Shown: positions 48,037-58,771 of the stretch, in pieces | Position numbering within the stretch: position 1 is the stretch's first letter | How the letters are laid out: each line of letters opens with the position of its first letter | NCBI GenBank assembly: GCA_963565915.1 | Contig: OY751495.1 | Location: 3,286,001-3,350,000 of the forward strand | Direction of reading: 5' to 3' | DNA length: 64,000 bases | Origin: Entoloma clypeatum | Taxonomy: Eukaryota; Basidiomycota; Agaricomycetes; Agaricales; Entolomataceae | Translations under genes and position numbers: made by a program | The notes under the pieces: generated by a model | Database searches by the model: none | Told to the model about the DNA's origin: nothing | The model's input: the letters and a program-made list of their open reading frames with translations, nothing else

Positions 48037-48438
48037 TGTTACGGACTCTACAGTATGAGAACCATGTCATATCTTTTACTTATCGGCCCGACTCGGCGCC
48101 CTCTTATGAACTTACTATGTCTAATGTCTACTTTCGCAACCTTCAATTCCCAGTCTGACTCATTACATTGCTTCGTCATCCCCTTTAGTATACTTCGCTC
48201 CCGCGCTGACTCGCTTTCCGCAGTTAGCTTACTCACTGTACATAGCTTTCCGCAGTCGCCTTACTCATGCGCACTGCCTTCCGCAGTACTGACTCATCCG
48301 CTACCACCTATAGTCAGTACCTATATAAACCTCTTGTACTATAGTAGATTCCTTAGATTTAGCAATCACTTTGCTCTTTGCCTTTCCACTTTCCTGCATA
48401 CTCTGCCCGAACCTTGGAACCGTTTGTTAAGCATAACA
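48037..48438 (+). repeat. Gypsy 3' LTR
   Basis: 402 bp, TGTTACGG to AAGCATAACA, with the TG...CA ends typical of LTRs. Matches 41841-42190 over its last 349 bp. Confidence 0.92.
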
Positions 48439-48913
48439 TTCTCTTTGAAGTAGTCACCAAGAATAAGCTGGGACTTTAGATCAGTTAATGTGGTGGTAAA
48501 TCAGGAGATATACTCAGGTACATACTTGATGAGCACAGCAAGGTGGAGTGAACAACCATGGATGAGCAAGAAGTAATTGTTTTCGACTGCTTTCACTCCC
48601 TCCATTGTTATCGCAACAAAAACATACAACAACACATTGGTAAACATGCTTGGCTTTGTTGATCATGTCACTGAACATTCAGCACATTGAGGCCCCATCC
48701 TTCTTATTCTTATTTGTCTTGATGAGGTCAATCAGGTATAACTATCCAATTCCGTGATGTTTAGTACTGACAAGGTCTCAATATTGCAGTTTACCATACC
48801 TTGAAATCTGCTGTTACATTTACTGCCGCAATGGAATTTTTTGAGTTATCCTTCCAACCATCAGTTCTGACCATAGAATACCTATTTTAGCTTGGCTAAA
48901 CAAGTATGATGTG
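48439..48913 (-). pseudogene. hAT transposase central fragment
   Basis: The minus strand reads TDGWKDNSKNSIAAVNVTAD, then after small disruptions YLIDLIKTNKNKKDGASM, FSDMINKAKHVY and LAHPWLFTPPCCAHQ, which are familiar core segments of agaricomycete hAT transposases. It adjoins the Gypsy LTR on the left and the Copia target-site duplication on the right (48909-48913). It continues, across the Copia insertion, the minus-strand hAT whose N-terminal exons lie at 58447-57785. Several stops show it is dead. Confidence 0.7.
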
Positions 48914-49216
48914 TGTTGAACGAATTCCACTCCTATAGATATTTCATCTATAGTGTCATGTGCCCAATCCCATGATGTCCAAATAATGTACAAATAAGTA
49001 GACTAGTATGTAAGACTGTCCTTATTCTCTGTGCAATATAACATTTGTAACGAGTAACCTCCACCTTGCAAACACCTCACAAGGTTAGTAGTAAGGTTCT
49101 CTCTCTATCGTATGTACATGATCTGTAGCGCGTAGCATAGAGTACTACTGGACTGTGTGACAACCCATCCACTGTGATCACCTCCAGTGTTGATGAGATC
49201 ATATGCTGTTGCAACA
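48914..49216 (+). repeat. Copia 5' LTR
   Basis: 303 bp, starts TGTTGAACGAATTCCACTCC and ends ATGCTGTTGCAACA. Matches the 3' LTR at 56409 with scattered substitutions and also the inverted LTR at 52282-54657. Confidence 0.92.
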
Positions 49217-49614
49217 GGTTATGAGCCCTGAGACTCGCCATTGCGCTCATCACTGGCAGTCTTAGTAGACTCGATGCCGCTACATCACGAACATGATAGA
49301 TCAAGTGCACCTCAATCTGTATATACAACATTAATGATTATGTGGATGTTCAATCCCACATCATTGTGTAGCGCGATGAGCTAGCAGATCTGGGCAATAA
49401 CACCCCGATGATCGCAATGCCCATCTGCCTTCATACATGTGTCTACCAGCTAACTCTGTGTATGACATTAAATGTGGAATAGGGGTCTGATGGACCCTAG
49501 TGGAGCAAAACACATGTTGCTGTGTCCCTGTTTCATCTAAAGATCCAGTGATTTGACATGTGACTGACACATTCTATTTCCAGTCTTTTGCGCTCTCACC
49601 CTTCGCATCAAATC

Positions 49615-50308
49615 ATGTCTTCTTTTGATTACAAATCTGCTGTCGTCAAGATGACTGGCTCTAACTAGAAGGAGTGGAGCGATAAGATGACAGGGTTATT
49701 ACAGTTTGAAGGGACCTGGATGCTTGTATCTGGGGACTGGAAATAGCCAACCTCCCTGACAGCCACTTCGACGTCTGAACAATGAAAGGAGTTCCGTGAG
49801 TGGAAGGAGAAAGACTTGAAAGCACATGGTGTAATCGTCTTATCTCTGGTGGAATCTGTTAAGCATGAGGTTACAGCATTCCAGACTTCGAAAGAGGTTT
49901 GGGATCAGCTGAAACTTCTCTTTGTGAACAAAGGCCCTGACGAGATGTTCAAGGACTTTGCCTTAACTCTCGATTGGCACCTGTCTGGTGGTGACCCCCA
50001 TCCAGAATTCTCCAAATTCCGTGATCTCTTGGCACGCCTTGATGGGCACAAGATCCCCTTCACTCCTAAATTGCAAGGGATGCTTGCTGTGCACTGTCTA
50101 CCTCCCAAGTGGAAACATCTTGGTTTGCATCTGGCCAAAGAATAGAAGTTGGACACTTTTGAACTTACCAATGTTGAAGAGATTGTAACCGCGGAGTATA
50201 TGCATGTACAAGCCGAAGCACAACTTCTGGCTGCCAACAAGATCTCCACTGTCAAGTGAAAAGGACAGGAACCTCGCTGGCACAATGGTCCGGGACCTGC
50301 TGATGCTT
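49615..50308 (+). pseudogene. Copia gag (interrupted)
   Basis: Opens MSSFDYKSAVVKMTGSN and contains FQTSKEVWDQLKLLFVNKGP and LQGMLAVHCLPPKWKHLGLH, typical of the Copia gag (UBN2-like) domain. It has six in-frame stops (for example at 49667, 49745, 49790, 50144 and 50257), several at positions where tryptophan codons are expected. It breaks off at GPGPADAS, where the minus-strand fragment 50309-51331 begins. Confidence 0.85.
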
Positions 50309-51331
50309 CACTTGGCATCATTAGTATCTTTGGATTTGTTCTTACATTTCAAACATGAGGCAAAATGATCATAGATTTCCTCCATGAAGGAGGCAGCAAT
50401 GACAGGTAATTTTAAATAACTACAACCTGGTTCTAGTGACTCATCACAAATCTGGGTGTGTTCTTCTGTCATTGTGTGCTCATGTGAAACTTGTGAAAGA
50501 ACGTATCTCGGGTTGTCGCATGACGATCCTCTGAAAAGCTCATTGTCAACATCATCCCCCCAACTGAAACGTGTCCACTTGGATGGTCCAGCTACCTTCA
50601 TCTTTGTCATACTCATATTCCTCATTGAAGTCCATCACTGTATTGGCATCATAATCTTGGTGTTCCATCAGGAACAGGGAAGCTTCATCCATTACCTCAT
50701 TGTCAGGGGTTGAATATATTCCCAGAATGTCTTTGGGGTATATGACGTTATTGATGTTCTGGAGGGTCTGGGATGTTCCCACAATACCAAGAGATTGTCA
50801 TAACCATGCAATTCATACATCCAACACATCCGACGACTCCGATGTTTTATCCAGTCCGACATCCGACGATTTTTATAATAGTACTTATTGACATCTCTAC
50901 TAGTTAACATTCTAATTATGCTGACAAGTAGACATCTTGATGTTGATTTTGCATTTGCTCCTCTCCGTACTCCGATTGCTCCAATGAGTAACTCCGACAT
51001 CCACACCTTATCTATAGTAATTACTGACCCACTTCTGGTTTACTATAAGTAGTATGAATTCTGTCGTAGTTCCTCAGTTCAAATATCATATGTTATACCT
51101 CATTCGCATCCATCTCTACTTGCCTTTGAGCATTCTCTCTGTCACCTCCACTCATCCGCTCATCCGCTCATCCGACATCTGCCAATCCGAAATCGAGGAC
51201 CACGTCAAAGAGTGGGGCGCAACGCACAAGTTGAAGCCAGGTCCTTTCTGCCAACGTCGCACTCCGCTCCTCTGCTACTCTGCTCCGACTCATCCGATGT
51301 TTTCCGACGTTGAGAAACACGCTACGTGACA
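50309..51331 (-). pseudogene. Fragment of another DNA-transposon gene (BED-finger N-terminal part)
   Basis: On the minus strand a leader containing repeated CATCCGACG/CCGATG motifs precedes short exons such as DEASLFLMEHQDYDANTVMD and then SFMEEIYDHFASCLKCKNKS, which ends in the cysteine pair of a BED-like zinc finger. The fragment stops at 50309, where it meets Copia gag. This looks like the 5' part of a hAT- or Plavaka-like transposase gene. The family is uncertain, and the boundary at 51331 is deduced from where Copia copy B loses its frame. Confidence 0.5.
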
Positions 51332-52477
51332 GAGATGTGACAACATCACACGCTGCCTGCATCTCAGGGTACATCAATGGTTGATTTACTGGAGCACCTG
51401 TGAAACGCTGCACAGATGTGTTTGTCATGCAATCGAGAAGCTCTCTCGCACCTGCAGTCATGATATGTTCAGATGCCAACTGCAATTTGAGAGGAGGACA
51501 ACGACAAGGGTCAGTCATTGGAGTAGAAGATTGTTGGGGGGGAATGATGCGCCCCGAGCCCATGACAGTGGTGAAGAAAGATGTCAGCAGATTCATAGTC
51601 ATTGCTGATGAGGCAACATGAGAGCAGCCGGCGGTGTCACCTGCAGCGGCCTCTTGGGCGCACTGGGCCTTTTTCCAACTCTGTGACCCTTCCTTTTTGG
51701 GTACAAACAGCTGCTTCTTGTTTTGATCACTGGAGTTGTTCGACAGTGTCTCCTTTGCCTTTCCTTTTCCTTTGTTCTGTTGATGAGATTTGCTGGAATT
51801 CTGGTTTGATCCAGAAGCATCAGCAGGTCCCGGACCATTGTGCCAGCGAGGTTCCTGTTCTTTCCACTTGACAGTGGAGATCTTGTTGGCAGCCAGAAGT
51901 TGTGCTTCGGCTTGTACATGCATGTACTCCGCGGTTACAATCTCTTCAACATTGGTAAGTTCGAAAGTGTCCAACTTCTATTCTTTGGCCAGATGCAAAC
52001 CAAGATGTTTCCACTTGGGAGGTAGACGGTGCACAGCAAGCATCCCTTGCAATTTAGGAGTGAAGGGGATCTTGTGCCCATCAAGGCGTGCGGGGTGTTA
52101 TTGCCCAGATCTGCTAGCTCATCGCGCTACACAATGATGTGGGATTGAACATCCACATAATCATTAATGTTGTATATACAGATTGAGGTGCACTTGATCT
52201 ATCATGTTCGTGATGTAGCGGCATCGAGTCTACTAAGACTGCCAGTAATGAGCGCAATGGCGAGTCTCAGGGCTCATAACCTGTTGCAACAGCATATGAT
52301 CTCATCAACACTGGAGGTGATCACAGTGGATGGGTTGTCACACAGTCCAGTAGTATTCTATGCTATGCGCTACAGATCATGTACATATGATAGAGAGAGA
52401 ACCTTACTACTAACCTTGTGAGGTGTTTGCAAGGTGGAGGTTACTCGTTACAAATGTTATATTGCACAGAGAATAAG

Positions 52478-52512
<35 letters not shown>

Positions 52513-54657
52513 GTCAACAATTTGTATAGCGGTATACTAAGGGTACAGTCCGCTTGACATAGAGTAAACTACATCGGTCCGAGGACCTACGTATGCAAGA
52601 AGAACAAGCGGCGCAAAGCTCCGTCGAGCTGTTGAGTCCTCGCGCCAGGACGGGGGAGTTTGTTATAAACAAACGCGTTAGTATGCGCACCTGAATATTC
52701 GGCCGCGCGGTACAAGAGCACTCCAACCTTGTGAGGTTGGCCGTTAGCGGCGCTGGGGGGTGTCTGCGCCCTGCCCCCCAAAGAAGCGCCTGTGCGGTTC
52801 TTATCCTTCGATCGCGTTCGCTTGCCAGAGGGGGCTGCACCCCTTTGAACCCAGCGCGCTACTATGCGACTACCGCCGACGGTTGTGTTGGGCGTTGGAC
52901 GATCCCGGAAGGCAAATGCCCCTGGGTTATCCATGATAAATTTCCCGAAGACGTCCCAGGTGGGGGAGTTCCTCGAGAAGGTGGGCATGTCTGGTGGCCT
53001 GGTGGGGTGGTGCAGACATTTGTAGAAAACGTGGGCGAAGTCCTCGACGGACCCCAGACCACAGTCGCATTGTTCAACTTTGTCACCGATGTTGAACCTA
53101 TGTCTATAGTGGCCAATTGGGGCGTGGCTGGTGAGGCCGCGGACCGTTTGTGCCGTGAGGGATTGGGAGTGACCCACATCCTTAAGCCATGTACCGCCCT
53201 TGAGATGGGACGGCTTCATACGTTTGGCCCGAGCGTGGTCTTGGCGTCTGACGCACGATCTCGGGAATTGATAGTGTCGGCCAACATACTTGGGGGACTG
53301 GTACAGATTGTCCCAGTCACCGAGCATGTCGTCCGTGAATTGCTTCGTGTTGAAGTCAAGGGATCTGGAGGCCGACTCACCACACTCAATGCGAATCGAG
53401 GAGGCGAAGTCGTGCACTGCACGGTGGGGTTCGAATCCATGGTCCGAAGAATCGGGGACATGGTGAAAGATGACCTTGGAATTCAGACCAGGTTCCTCAA
53501 ACCAAGGAATCAGGTTACTGATGATAGCAAGCGCAGTTGCCTGCGAGGAGTGGAGATCCGGGTCTGTGGCGCGCCGAATGGCGTTGACAGAGTCGGTGAA
53601 AATATGGATTACTTCCAGTTGAGAGAGACCCCCTAGCAGACTGACCAGGTTCGAGAACCCATGTCCGATAGCTAAGGTTTCAGTGTCATCAGAGACTGCG
53701 AGGCCGCCGGCCGCCCAGTCTTTGTCGATGGAGTGCCCCTTGTGCCAGGTTTCCCAGGCTGCAACAGCTTGGTGGCCCGACGAAAGGGAGGGAACTGCCG
53801 CGTCAGTGACAATGACGGCGGCTTTGTTGGAGCAGATGTTGGCGTCAAACACCTTGTTAAGGGTGATGAGGCGCGCCTTTCTGGCTTCGGCACGGTCCTT
53901 AGCGGTCTTGCCGCGGATAAGGGTGATGTCGTGAATTACGCGTTCAGGGAATCGGTCGAGGACGCGTTTCCCTGGTTCGTTGTAGTTATTAAAGGGCGAT
54001 AGGGGGACAGTCACATTTGCACGGTATGCCCAGATATCAACGAGGGGGGATTTAAGGTTGTACATAAACTCCGGGGAGTACCACGGACGCTTGGAGGGGT
54101 CATCCTCATCGCATACCATGACGGTCATGTGTCTGGGTGCAAGGGAGTGCATGCGGACACGGTTTCTGCAGGAGAGCTTCTTGAGGTGCAAGTGCACCGG
54201 AGGCAGGCCAGCAAGTGCTTCGACCGCCCCTGTGGGGGTGGTACGGAAGGCTCCCAAGATCCATAACGCTGCGCGTCTTTGGACTTTGGAGATAGACTTG
54301 ACGACACCCTTGTTTCGCATGCTCAGTAAAGAGTAGCTTGCGGTCGAAGAAGAAGCCCAAGTACCTCCAGAAGGTCTTGGGGACGAGGGGGGAGTCGCCG
54401 GTGAAGGGCGCGAATCCGAGGTCAACCGGGGGGTTATCGTCGCCATTCTTCCTGGAAAAATGGAACGCCTATTTAGAGTGCTCGAGGACAAGCCCGAGGG
54501 CTGTGGTCAGCTCAAACAGACATTTGTATGCTTTTTTTACAGAGAATAAGAACAGTCTTACATACTAGTCTACTTATTTGTACATTATTTGGACATCATG
54601 GGATTGGGCACATGACACTATAGATGAAATACCTATAGGAGTGGAATTCGTTCAACA
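51332..54657 (-). mobile_element. Inverted 5' part of a second Copia copy, LTR split by a LINE
   Basis: Reading on the minus strand: LTR 54657-52282 (TGTTGAACG start at 54657), interrupted by the LINE at 52481-54538, then leader and gag 51974-51332. Gag contains DTFELTNVEEIVTAEYMHVQ and HNGPGPADASGSNQNS, then a lysine-rich segment, ending near MQAACDVVTSL. About 620 bp present in the first copy (49408-50032) are missing. Its LTR end abuts the pol of the outer Copia directly. At one site this copy keeps a TGG codon (near 51866) where the outer copy has TGA (50257). Confidence 0.85.
52481..54538 (-). mobile_element. 5'-truncated LINE (non-LTR retrotransposon) with RNase H
   Basis: A 31-T run at 52481-52511 marks the poly(A) tail of a minus-strand element. 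A 15-bp target-site duplication ACAGAGAATAAGAAC flanks it (52466-52480 and 54539-54553). The first part carries the end of a reverse transcriptase: WRYLGFFFDRKLLFTEHA, then, after a frameshift, VVKSISKVQRRAALWILGAF. The long frame 54491-52587 goes on to an RNase H domain (VIVTDAAVP, HIFTDSVNAIRRATD, FHHVPDSSDHG) and a C-terminal zinc-binding stretch (QCDCGLGSVEDFAHVFYKC). Tad1-like elements have this layout. Endonuclease and most of the RT are missing through 5' truncation. The apparent TTG start has no meaning. Confidence 0.9.
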
Positions 54658-56381
54658 TGGAAGATACAGATGCGGAGAGCTTACTGTGCAAAATGATGAA
54701 TGATGTGGAGCTAGGTCCAAAAGCATTTGACTTGTACCTAGAACGATTAGATCAGAAACGAGGGGAAGACACAAAACAGATTGCTGAGTTGAACATGCTA
54801 CTTGCATCAGCCATTCCTCACTCTGAATCTAATCTCTCACAGTTTTGTGATATCCAGGAGATGAAGTTTTGCGACATTGCCAAGATGATAAAAAACCTCC
54901 AGGATGAGTGGTTGGACACATGCCATAAGGAACTTGATAGCATCAAGCGGCATGATGTCTATGATCTAACACCTTTACCAACCAGACAGAAGGCCATCGG
55001 ATCATGGTGGGTCTTTGACATAAAGACTGACAGCCGTAAAAAGGCTCAGCTTGTTGCACAAGGGTTCTCACAAATTGAGGGAATCAATTTCAACAAGGTA
55101 TTCTCTCCCGTAGTTCGATTCGAGACAGTACATCTCATGCTCGCTACCGCCGCGCTTGAGAGTTGGGTGATTCTCGCACTAGACGTAACTGCTGCTTTCC
55201 TTTATGGGAAACTCCAGGAAGAGTTATACATGATGCAACCTGAAGACTTCAAAGTAAAAGGCAAAGAACTTCTTGTTTGGCGCCTACAATTTACGGTTTA
55301 AAGCAGGCTGGACTTGCATGGTGGCATGCCATGGGGAAATCCATGAAGAAACTAGGTTTCTGAAGGGTCATATCTGATGCCAGAATCTTTGTTTTCTATT
55401 TCCCGAATGGAACCATTGTACTAGCAATAATCTATGTCAATGAGGCAATGATCATGGGACCAGACACTAAGCTTACAACTGTTAAAAGAGCCGAATTCAT
55501 GGCTATTTGGGAATCTCGTGATCTAGGTGAAACCCACTGAATTCTTGAGAATGCGCATCACATGTACCGAGAATATGATCATGATTGATCAATGTGCCTA
55601 TTAACAAAAAGTAGTAGAGAGATTCGGCATGACAAATGCAATGATCGCCAAGACTCCTCTACCTACTGGATACAAGCCGACAGCAAATGCTGGCACTGCC
55701 ACTGCTGCACTTCAATCACAATTTCAGCAGATCATAGGGTCTCTGCTTTATTTAATGATTGGTACATGACCCGACATTGCCTTTGCCGTAATCAGGTTAT
55801 CACAGTTCTTGGCAAATCCTACCCAGAAACACATTGATAAAGCGAAGTATATAATCCACTATCTCATGGGCACTTCTGATTACCGACTGACATATTCCGG
55901 TGATCAAAATGTGGGCTTACATGCCTACACGGATTCTGACTGAGCATCCGACGAAATTAAGTGTCGAAGCTGCACTGGCTTTTTCCTGAAGCTTGCAGGT
56001 GCTTCTGTAGGCTGGACTTGTCATCTACAAAAAACCATTGCTCACTCATCTACTGAAGCAGAGTACATGGCGATGTCTGATTGTGGCTGCCAAGTAAAAT
56101 GGGTAATCCAGCTCTTCCAGGAGATTGGCTTCCTAATGCAGAATGTCCCGATCTATGCCGACAACCATGGCTCGGTCTTTATTGAGAACAACCCTGTACA
56201 GGAACACCGTACTAAACATATCGATCTAAGATATCACGTCATCCAAGAATACATCTCTCGTGGATTGATCACTGTAGAGTACATTGAAGGCACATCCAAT
56301 CCTGCGGATATGCTAACTAAAAATCTTAGTTTGGAACTCTTTGAAAGATGTCGCCAACATTTAGGCTTGACATTTTCATAA
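54655..56381 (+). pseudogene. Copia pol 3' part (RT and RNase H)
   Basis: Begins at the junction with the inverted LTR. KAIGSWWVFDIKTDSRKKAQ, LVAQGFSQIEGINFNKVFSP and LALDVTAAFLYGKLQEELYM identify the Copia reverse transcriptase (RVT_2). The catalytic YVDD is changed to YVNE at 55433-55444. Several stops and frame changes follow between 55300 and 56040. The RNase H end is better kept: STEAEYMAMSDCGCQ, IYADNHGSVFIENNP and KHIDLRYHVIQEYISRG, to TAA at 56379-56381. Integrase and protease are not present here. Confidence 0.88.
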
Positions 56382-56408
56382 ATCTGATGTATACACATTG
56401 AGGGAAAG

Positions 56409-56710
56409 TGTTGAACGAATTCCACTCCTATAGATATTTCATCTATAGCATCATGTGCTCAATCCCATGATATACAAATAATGTACAAATAAGTAGACTA
56501 GTATATAAGACTGTCCTTATTCTCTGTGCAATATAACGCTCTTAATGAGTAACCCCACCTTTCAAACACCTCTCAAAGTTAGTAGTAAGGTTCTCTCTCT
56601 ATCGTAGATACACGATCTATAGCGTGTAGCATAGAGTACTACTGGACTGTGTGACGACCCATCCACTGTGATCACCTCCAGTGTTGATGAGATCATATGC
56701 TGTTCTAACA
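56409..56710 (+). repeat. Copia 3' LTR
   Basis: 302 bp, TGTTGAACG to CTGTTCTAACA, followed by the target duplication ATGTG at 56711-56715. Its last 102 bp (56609-56710) lie within the inverted-repeat arm. Confidence 0.92.
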
Positions 56711-56834
56711 ATGTGGTCACTCATGCCAGCATGATGAATTTGCCCTTCAATGCCCCTGCAAGACATTTCTCAACACACTCATTCTCCTGATTCAAGATAC
56801 TTCCAGCAAGAGCTTGTCGCAATGGAATAACATC

Positions 56835-57784
56835 TAGTGTTCAAAGGTTCAGTCTACATAGACCTGAACCGGACTGAACTGAACTGAAAAATAGACCACG
56901 TTGGACTGAACCGTGGTCTAAGGTCTATATGTTTTAGAAAATTTAGACTGCAGTTCAGTCTAGATTTTTTTTTTGACTTAGACCGCAAAAAGACTGGTCT
57001 AAACAGATCTAGACCGGTCTTTTTGCCCTTTGGGATACATCTCCGACCCCCTCCCCTAATATTCTACAATTTTTGGAGATTTTTCAGTAATCTGCATAAT
57101 ATTCTAGATATTTATGGTCCGGTTTCACTGATGAGTCTTTCTAGAGAAAAAATGTATTAGAAAAGAGGAATCCTCTTTCCCTTTTGGTTTATCATCAAAA
57201 AAGACACAAAGTGTTATATATAGAAAAATTCAAGAAACATATAATGTGTTTTCTAAGTATTTCTTTTAGTAAAACTTTTCATTTTTCCAAGGGTTTTTTC
57301 AAAGATAAACTTATTCCATTGTTCAAACAATGGATTTAGTTTTTTCTCAAGAAATACTTTAGGATAAACAAAAGGTTTTTTGTTCAAAAATATTTGGAAA
57401 AGACATTACATATTTCTTAAAATCTTCCATGCAATATACTTGGTATTTTTCTCAAGATACATCCAAGAGAAAGAGGATTCCTCTTTTATAATAGATACTC
57501 CAGAAAAACTTATTAGTGTCAGGAGTGAACGGCCCCCCCACTCGCGTCCAACAGCGTCATCTCACGTCCAACACATGTTTTTAAATTATTAGTGTATTAC
57601 CATAGTTATGACCAGTCTAGACCAGTTTGGACCGGACCGGTCCAAGCAAAATGACATGCCGAGACCAGTTCCCCCCAGTTTGGTCTCGGTCTATTGTATT
57701 TCTGAGTGATTGAAAGACTGGTCCAGTCTCAGTCCACCCGTTTTTGGGGCAAAAAACCAAACCAGACCAAACCCTCAAACACTA
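56835..57784 (-). mobile_element. 950-bp MITE (right copy)
   Basis: Mirror copy of 40641-41590, with the same GATGTTAT target-site duplication in inverted orientation, inserted at the same point of the hAT exon. Confidence 0.85.
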
Positions 57785-58447
57785 ATAACATCACATGCTG
57801 TGGATCGGAACAGCAGCAACAGCTTGATAACCTCAGCATCCTCAGTCCACCAAAATGAGAGGTTCGCAGAACTTGTGGCACAGAGGAACTGATTTCGGAT
57901 ACTATGTTCTTTTTGCTCATCACTGAATGGAATGTTGATCCCTTTGAAAACCTTTAGCTCAGTCTGTTTTATGCTTTCCTTCATCTTTTTGAAGATCCAC
58001 TTCCTTTTTTTTGCTGGTGCCTTGGACCCTTCTGACTCGTCATCAGCATCTGTGGCCTGGCAATCCTCATTTCTATTCCCCCCTTGTTTCCTCCTTGCAA
58101 CTTTCCTTGCTTCCTTCAATGCATGCTGACAAGCTTTGCTGCCGATGAGATGCACAATTATTGCAGATTTCTTGCCACGAACATGCACAACATTTTCACA
58201 GGCTAGGGATCATCAGTATGCTTAATTCAAATTAACTACAAGGGTTAGATCTTGACTAACCTTCTTTATACCAGTCCTGAGTAATATCAAGCTCGGCATC
58301 CAAATCTGTCTCATCAACGTTGATCAGCTGGGTCGTTGCATGGTAATGTTGAATACAGCTCTTGCAGTAGGCTTTGAATTGACTTGAATTTTGTTTTTCC
58401 CCTTGGTAATAGAATGTCCACAATGGCCCTTTTGTAGCTAGCATCAT
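57785..58447 (-). pseudogene. hAT transposase N-terminal exons (right-arm copy)
   Basis: Same two exons as at 39978-40640, here on the minus strand (58447-58261 and 58203-57785). Continuation on this strand is found at 56834-56716 and, beyond the Copia element, at 48913-48439. Confidence 0.75.
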
Positions 58448-58771
58448 AGTTGGGGGAGGGGGATGATGAGCATTGATTTTTTTTCAAAGTTGTCAGGCTC
58501 GCTCTCGTTGGATATTATTATGTGTCACAATATTAAGGCTTTATTAAGGCTTCACATTTTCTTCAACGGATCTTAAGGGCTAATTTTAAGGGCTTTTTAA
58601 GCCTTAATGTTAATTAAGGGCCAAGGCTTAAGCACAACACTGGGGCCGATAGGTAAAAGATATGACGTGGTCCTCATACCGTAGAGTCCGTAACAGGGAG
58701 AAGAACCGTAGCATATTTGAAAGCATCCATGTGAGTGTTAAAATCATACCTTTGGAATACCACTGATCATT

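Larger units (their letters stand above)
41841..48438 (+). mobile_element. Chromodomain-type Ty3/Gypsy retrotransposon, inactivated
   Basis: LTRs 41841-42190 (5' end missing about 50 bp) and 48037-48438 (402 bp, starting TGTTACGG and ending AAGCATAACA). Order gag, protease, reverse transcriptase, RNase H, integrase, chromodomain matches Gypsy chromoviruses. A polypurine tract GGAGAGGGGA precedes the 3' LTR. The coding region has at least six in-frame stops and one frameshift. LTR copies differ by several substitutions (for example CGGTGCC against CGGCGCC), so insertion is not very recent. No target duplication can be checked because the left end is rearranged. Confidence 0.93.
48914..56710 (+). 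mobile_element. Ty1/Copia retrotransposon (host of further insertions)
   Basis: LTRs at 48914-49216 and 56409-56710 (TGTTGAACG to AACA). A perfect 5-bp target-site duplication ATGTG at 48909-48913 and 56711-56715 shows both ends belong to one insertion. GGTTATGAGCCCTGAGAC directly after the 5' LTR is the expected primer-binding position, and GAGGGAAAG precedes the 3' LTR as polypurine tract. Gag lies at 49615-50308 and the RT/RNase H at 54655-56381; the stretch between is occupied by foreign fragments. Inserted in a minus-strand hAT copy. Confidence 0.9.
56609..58642 (-). repeat. Right arm of 2034-bp inverted repeat
   Basis: Reverse complement of 39783-41816. It stops exactly at the hAT terminal sequence CAACACTG (58635-58642), so its outer border is a transposon end, while its inner border (56609) lies at an arbitrary point inside the Copia LTR. 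Confidence 0.95.

Noticed and set aside
53420..53440. GGTTCGAATCC, a tRNA B-box-like string
   Set aside because: It lies inside the LINE coding region and no acceptor stem or A box can be folded around it.
52587..54491. Full-length 634-residue protein starting at 54491
   Set aside because: The apparent start is a TTG directly after a stop in a 5'-truncated LINE; the true reading frame before it is shifted, so this is only the C-terminal part.
39783..58642. The two inverted arms as the ends of one foldback transposon
   Set aside because: The bases outside 39783 (GTTTCGAC) and outside 58642 (GGGCCGAT) do not match, whereas the ends at 39783 and 59573 share a perfect duplication.
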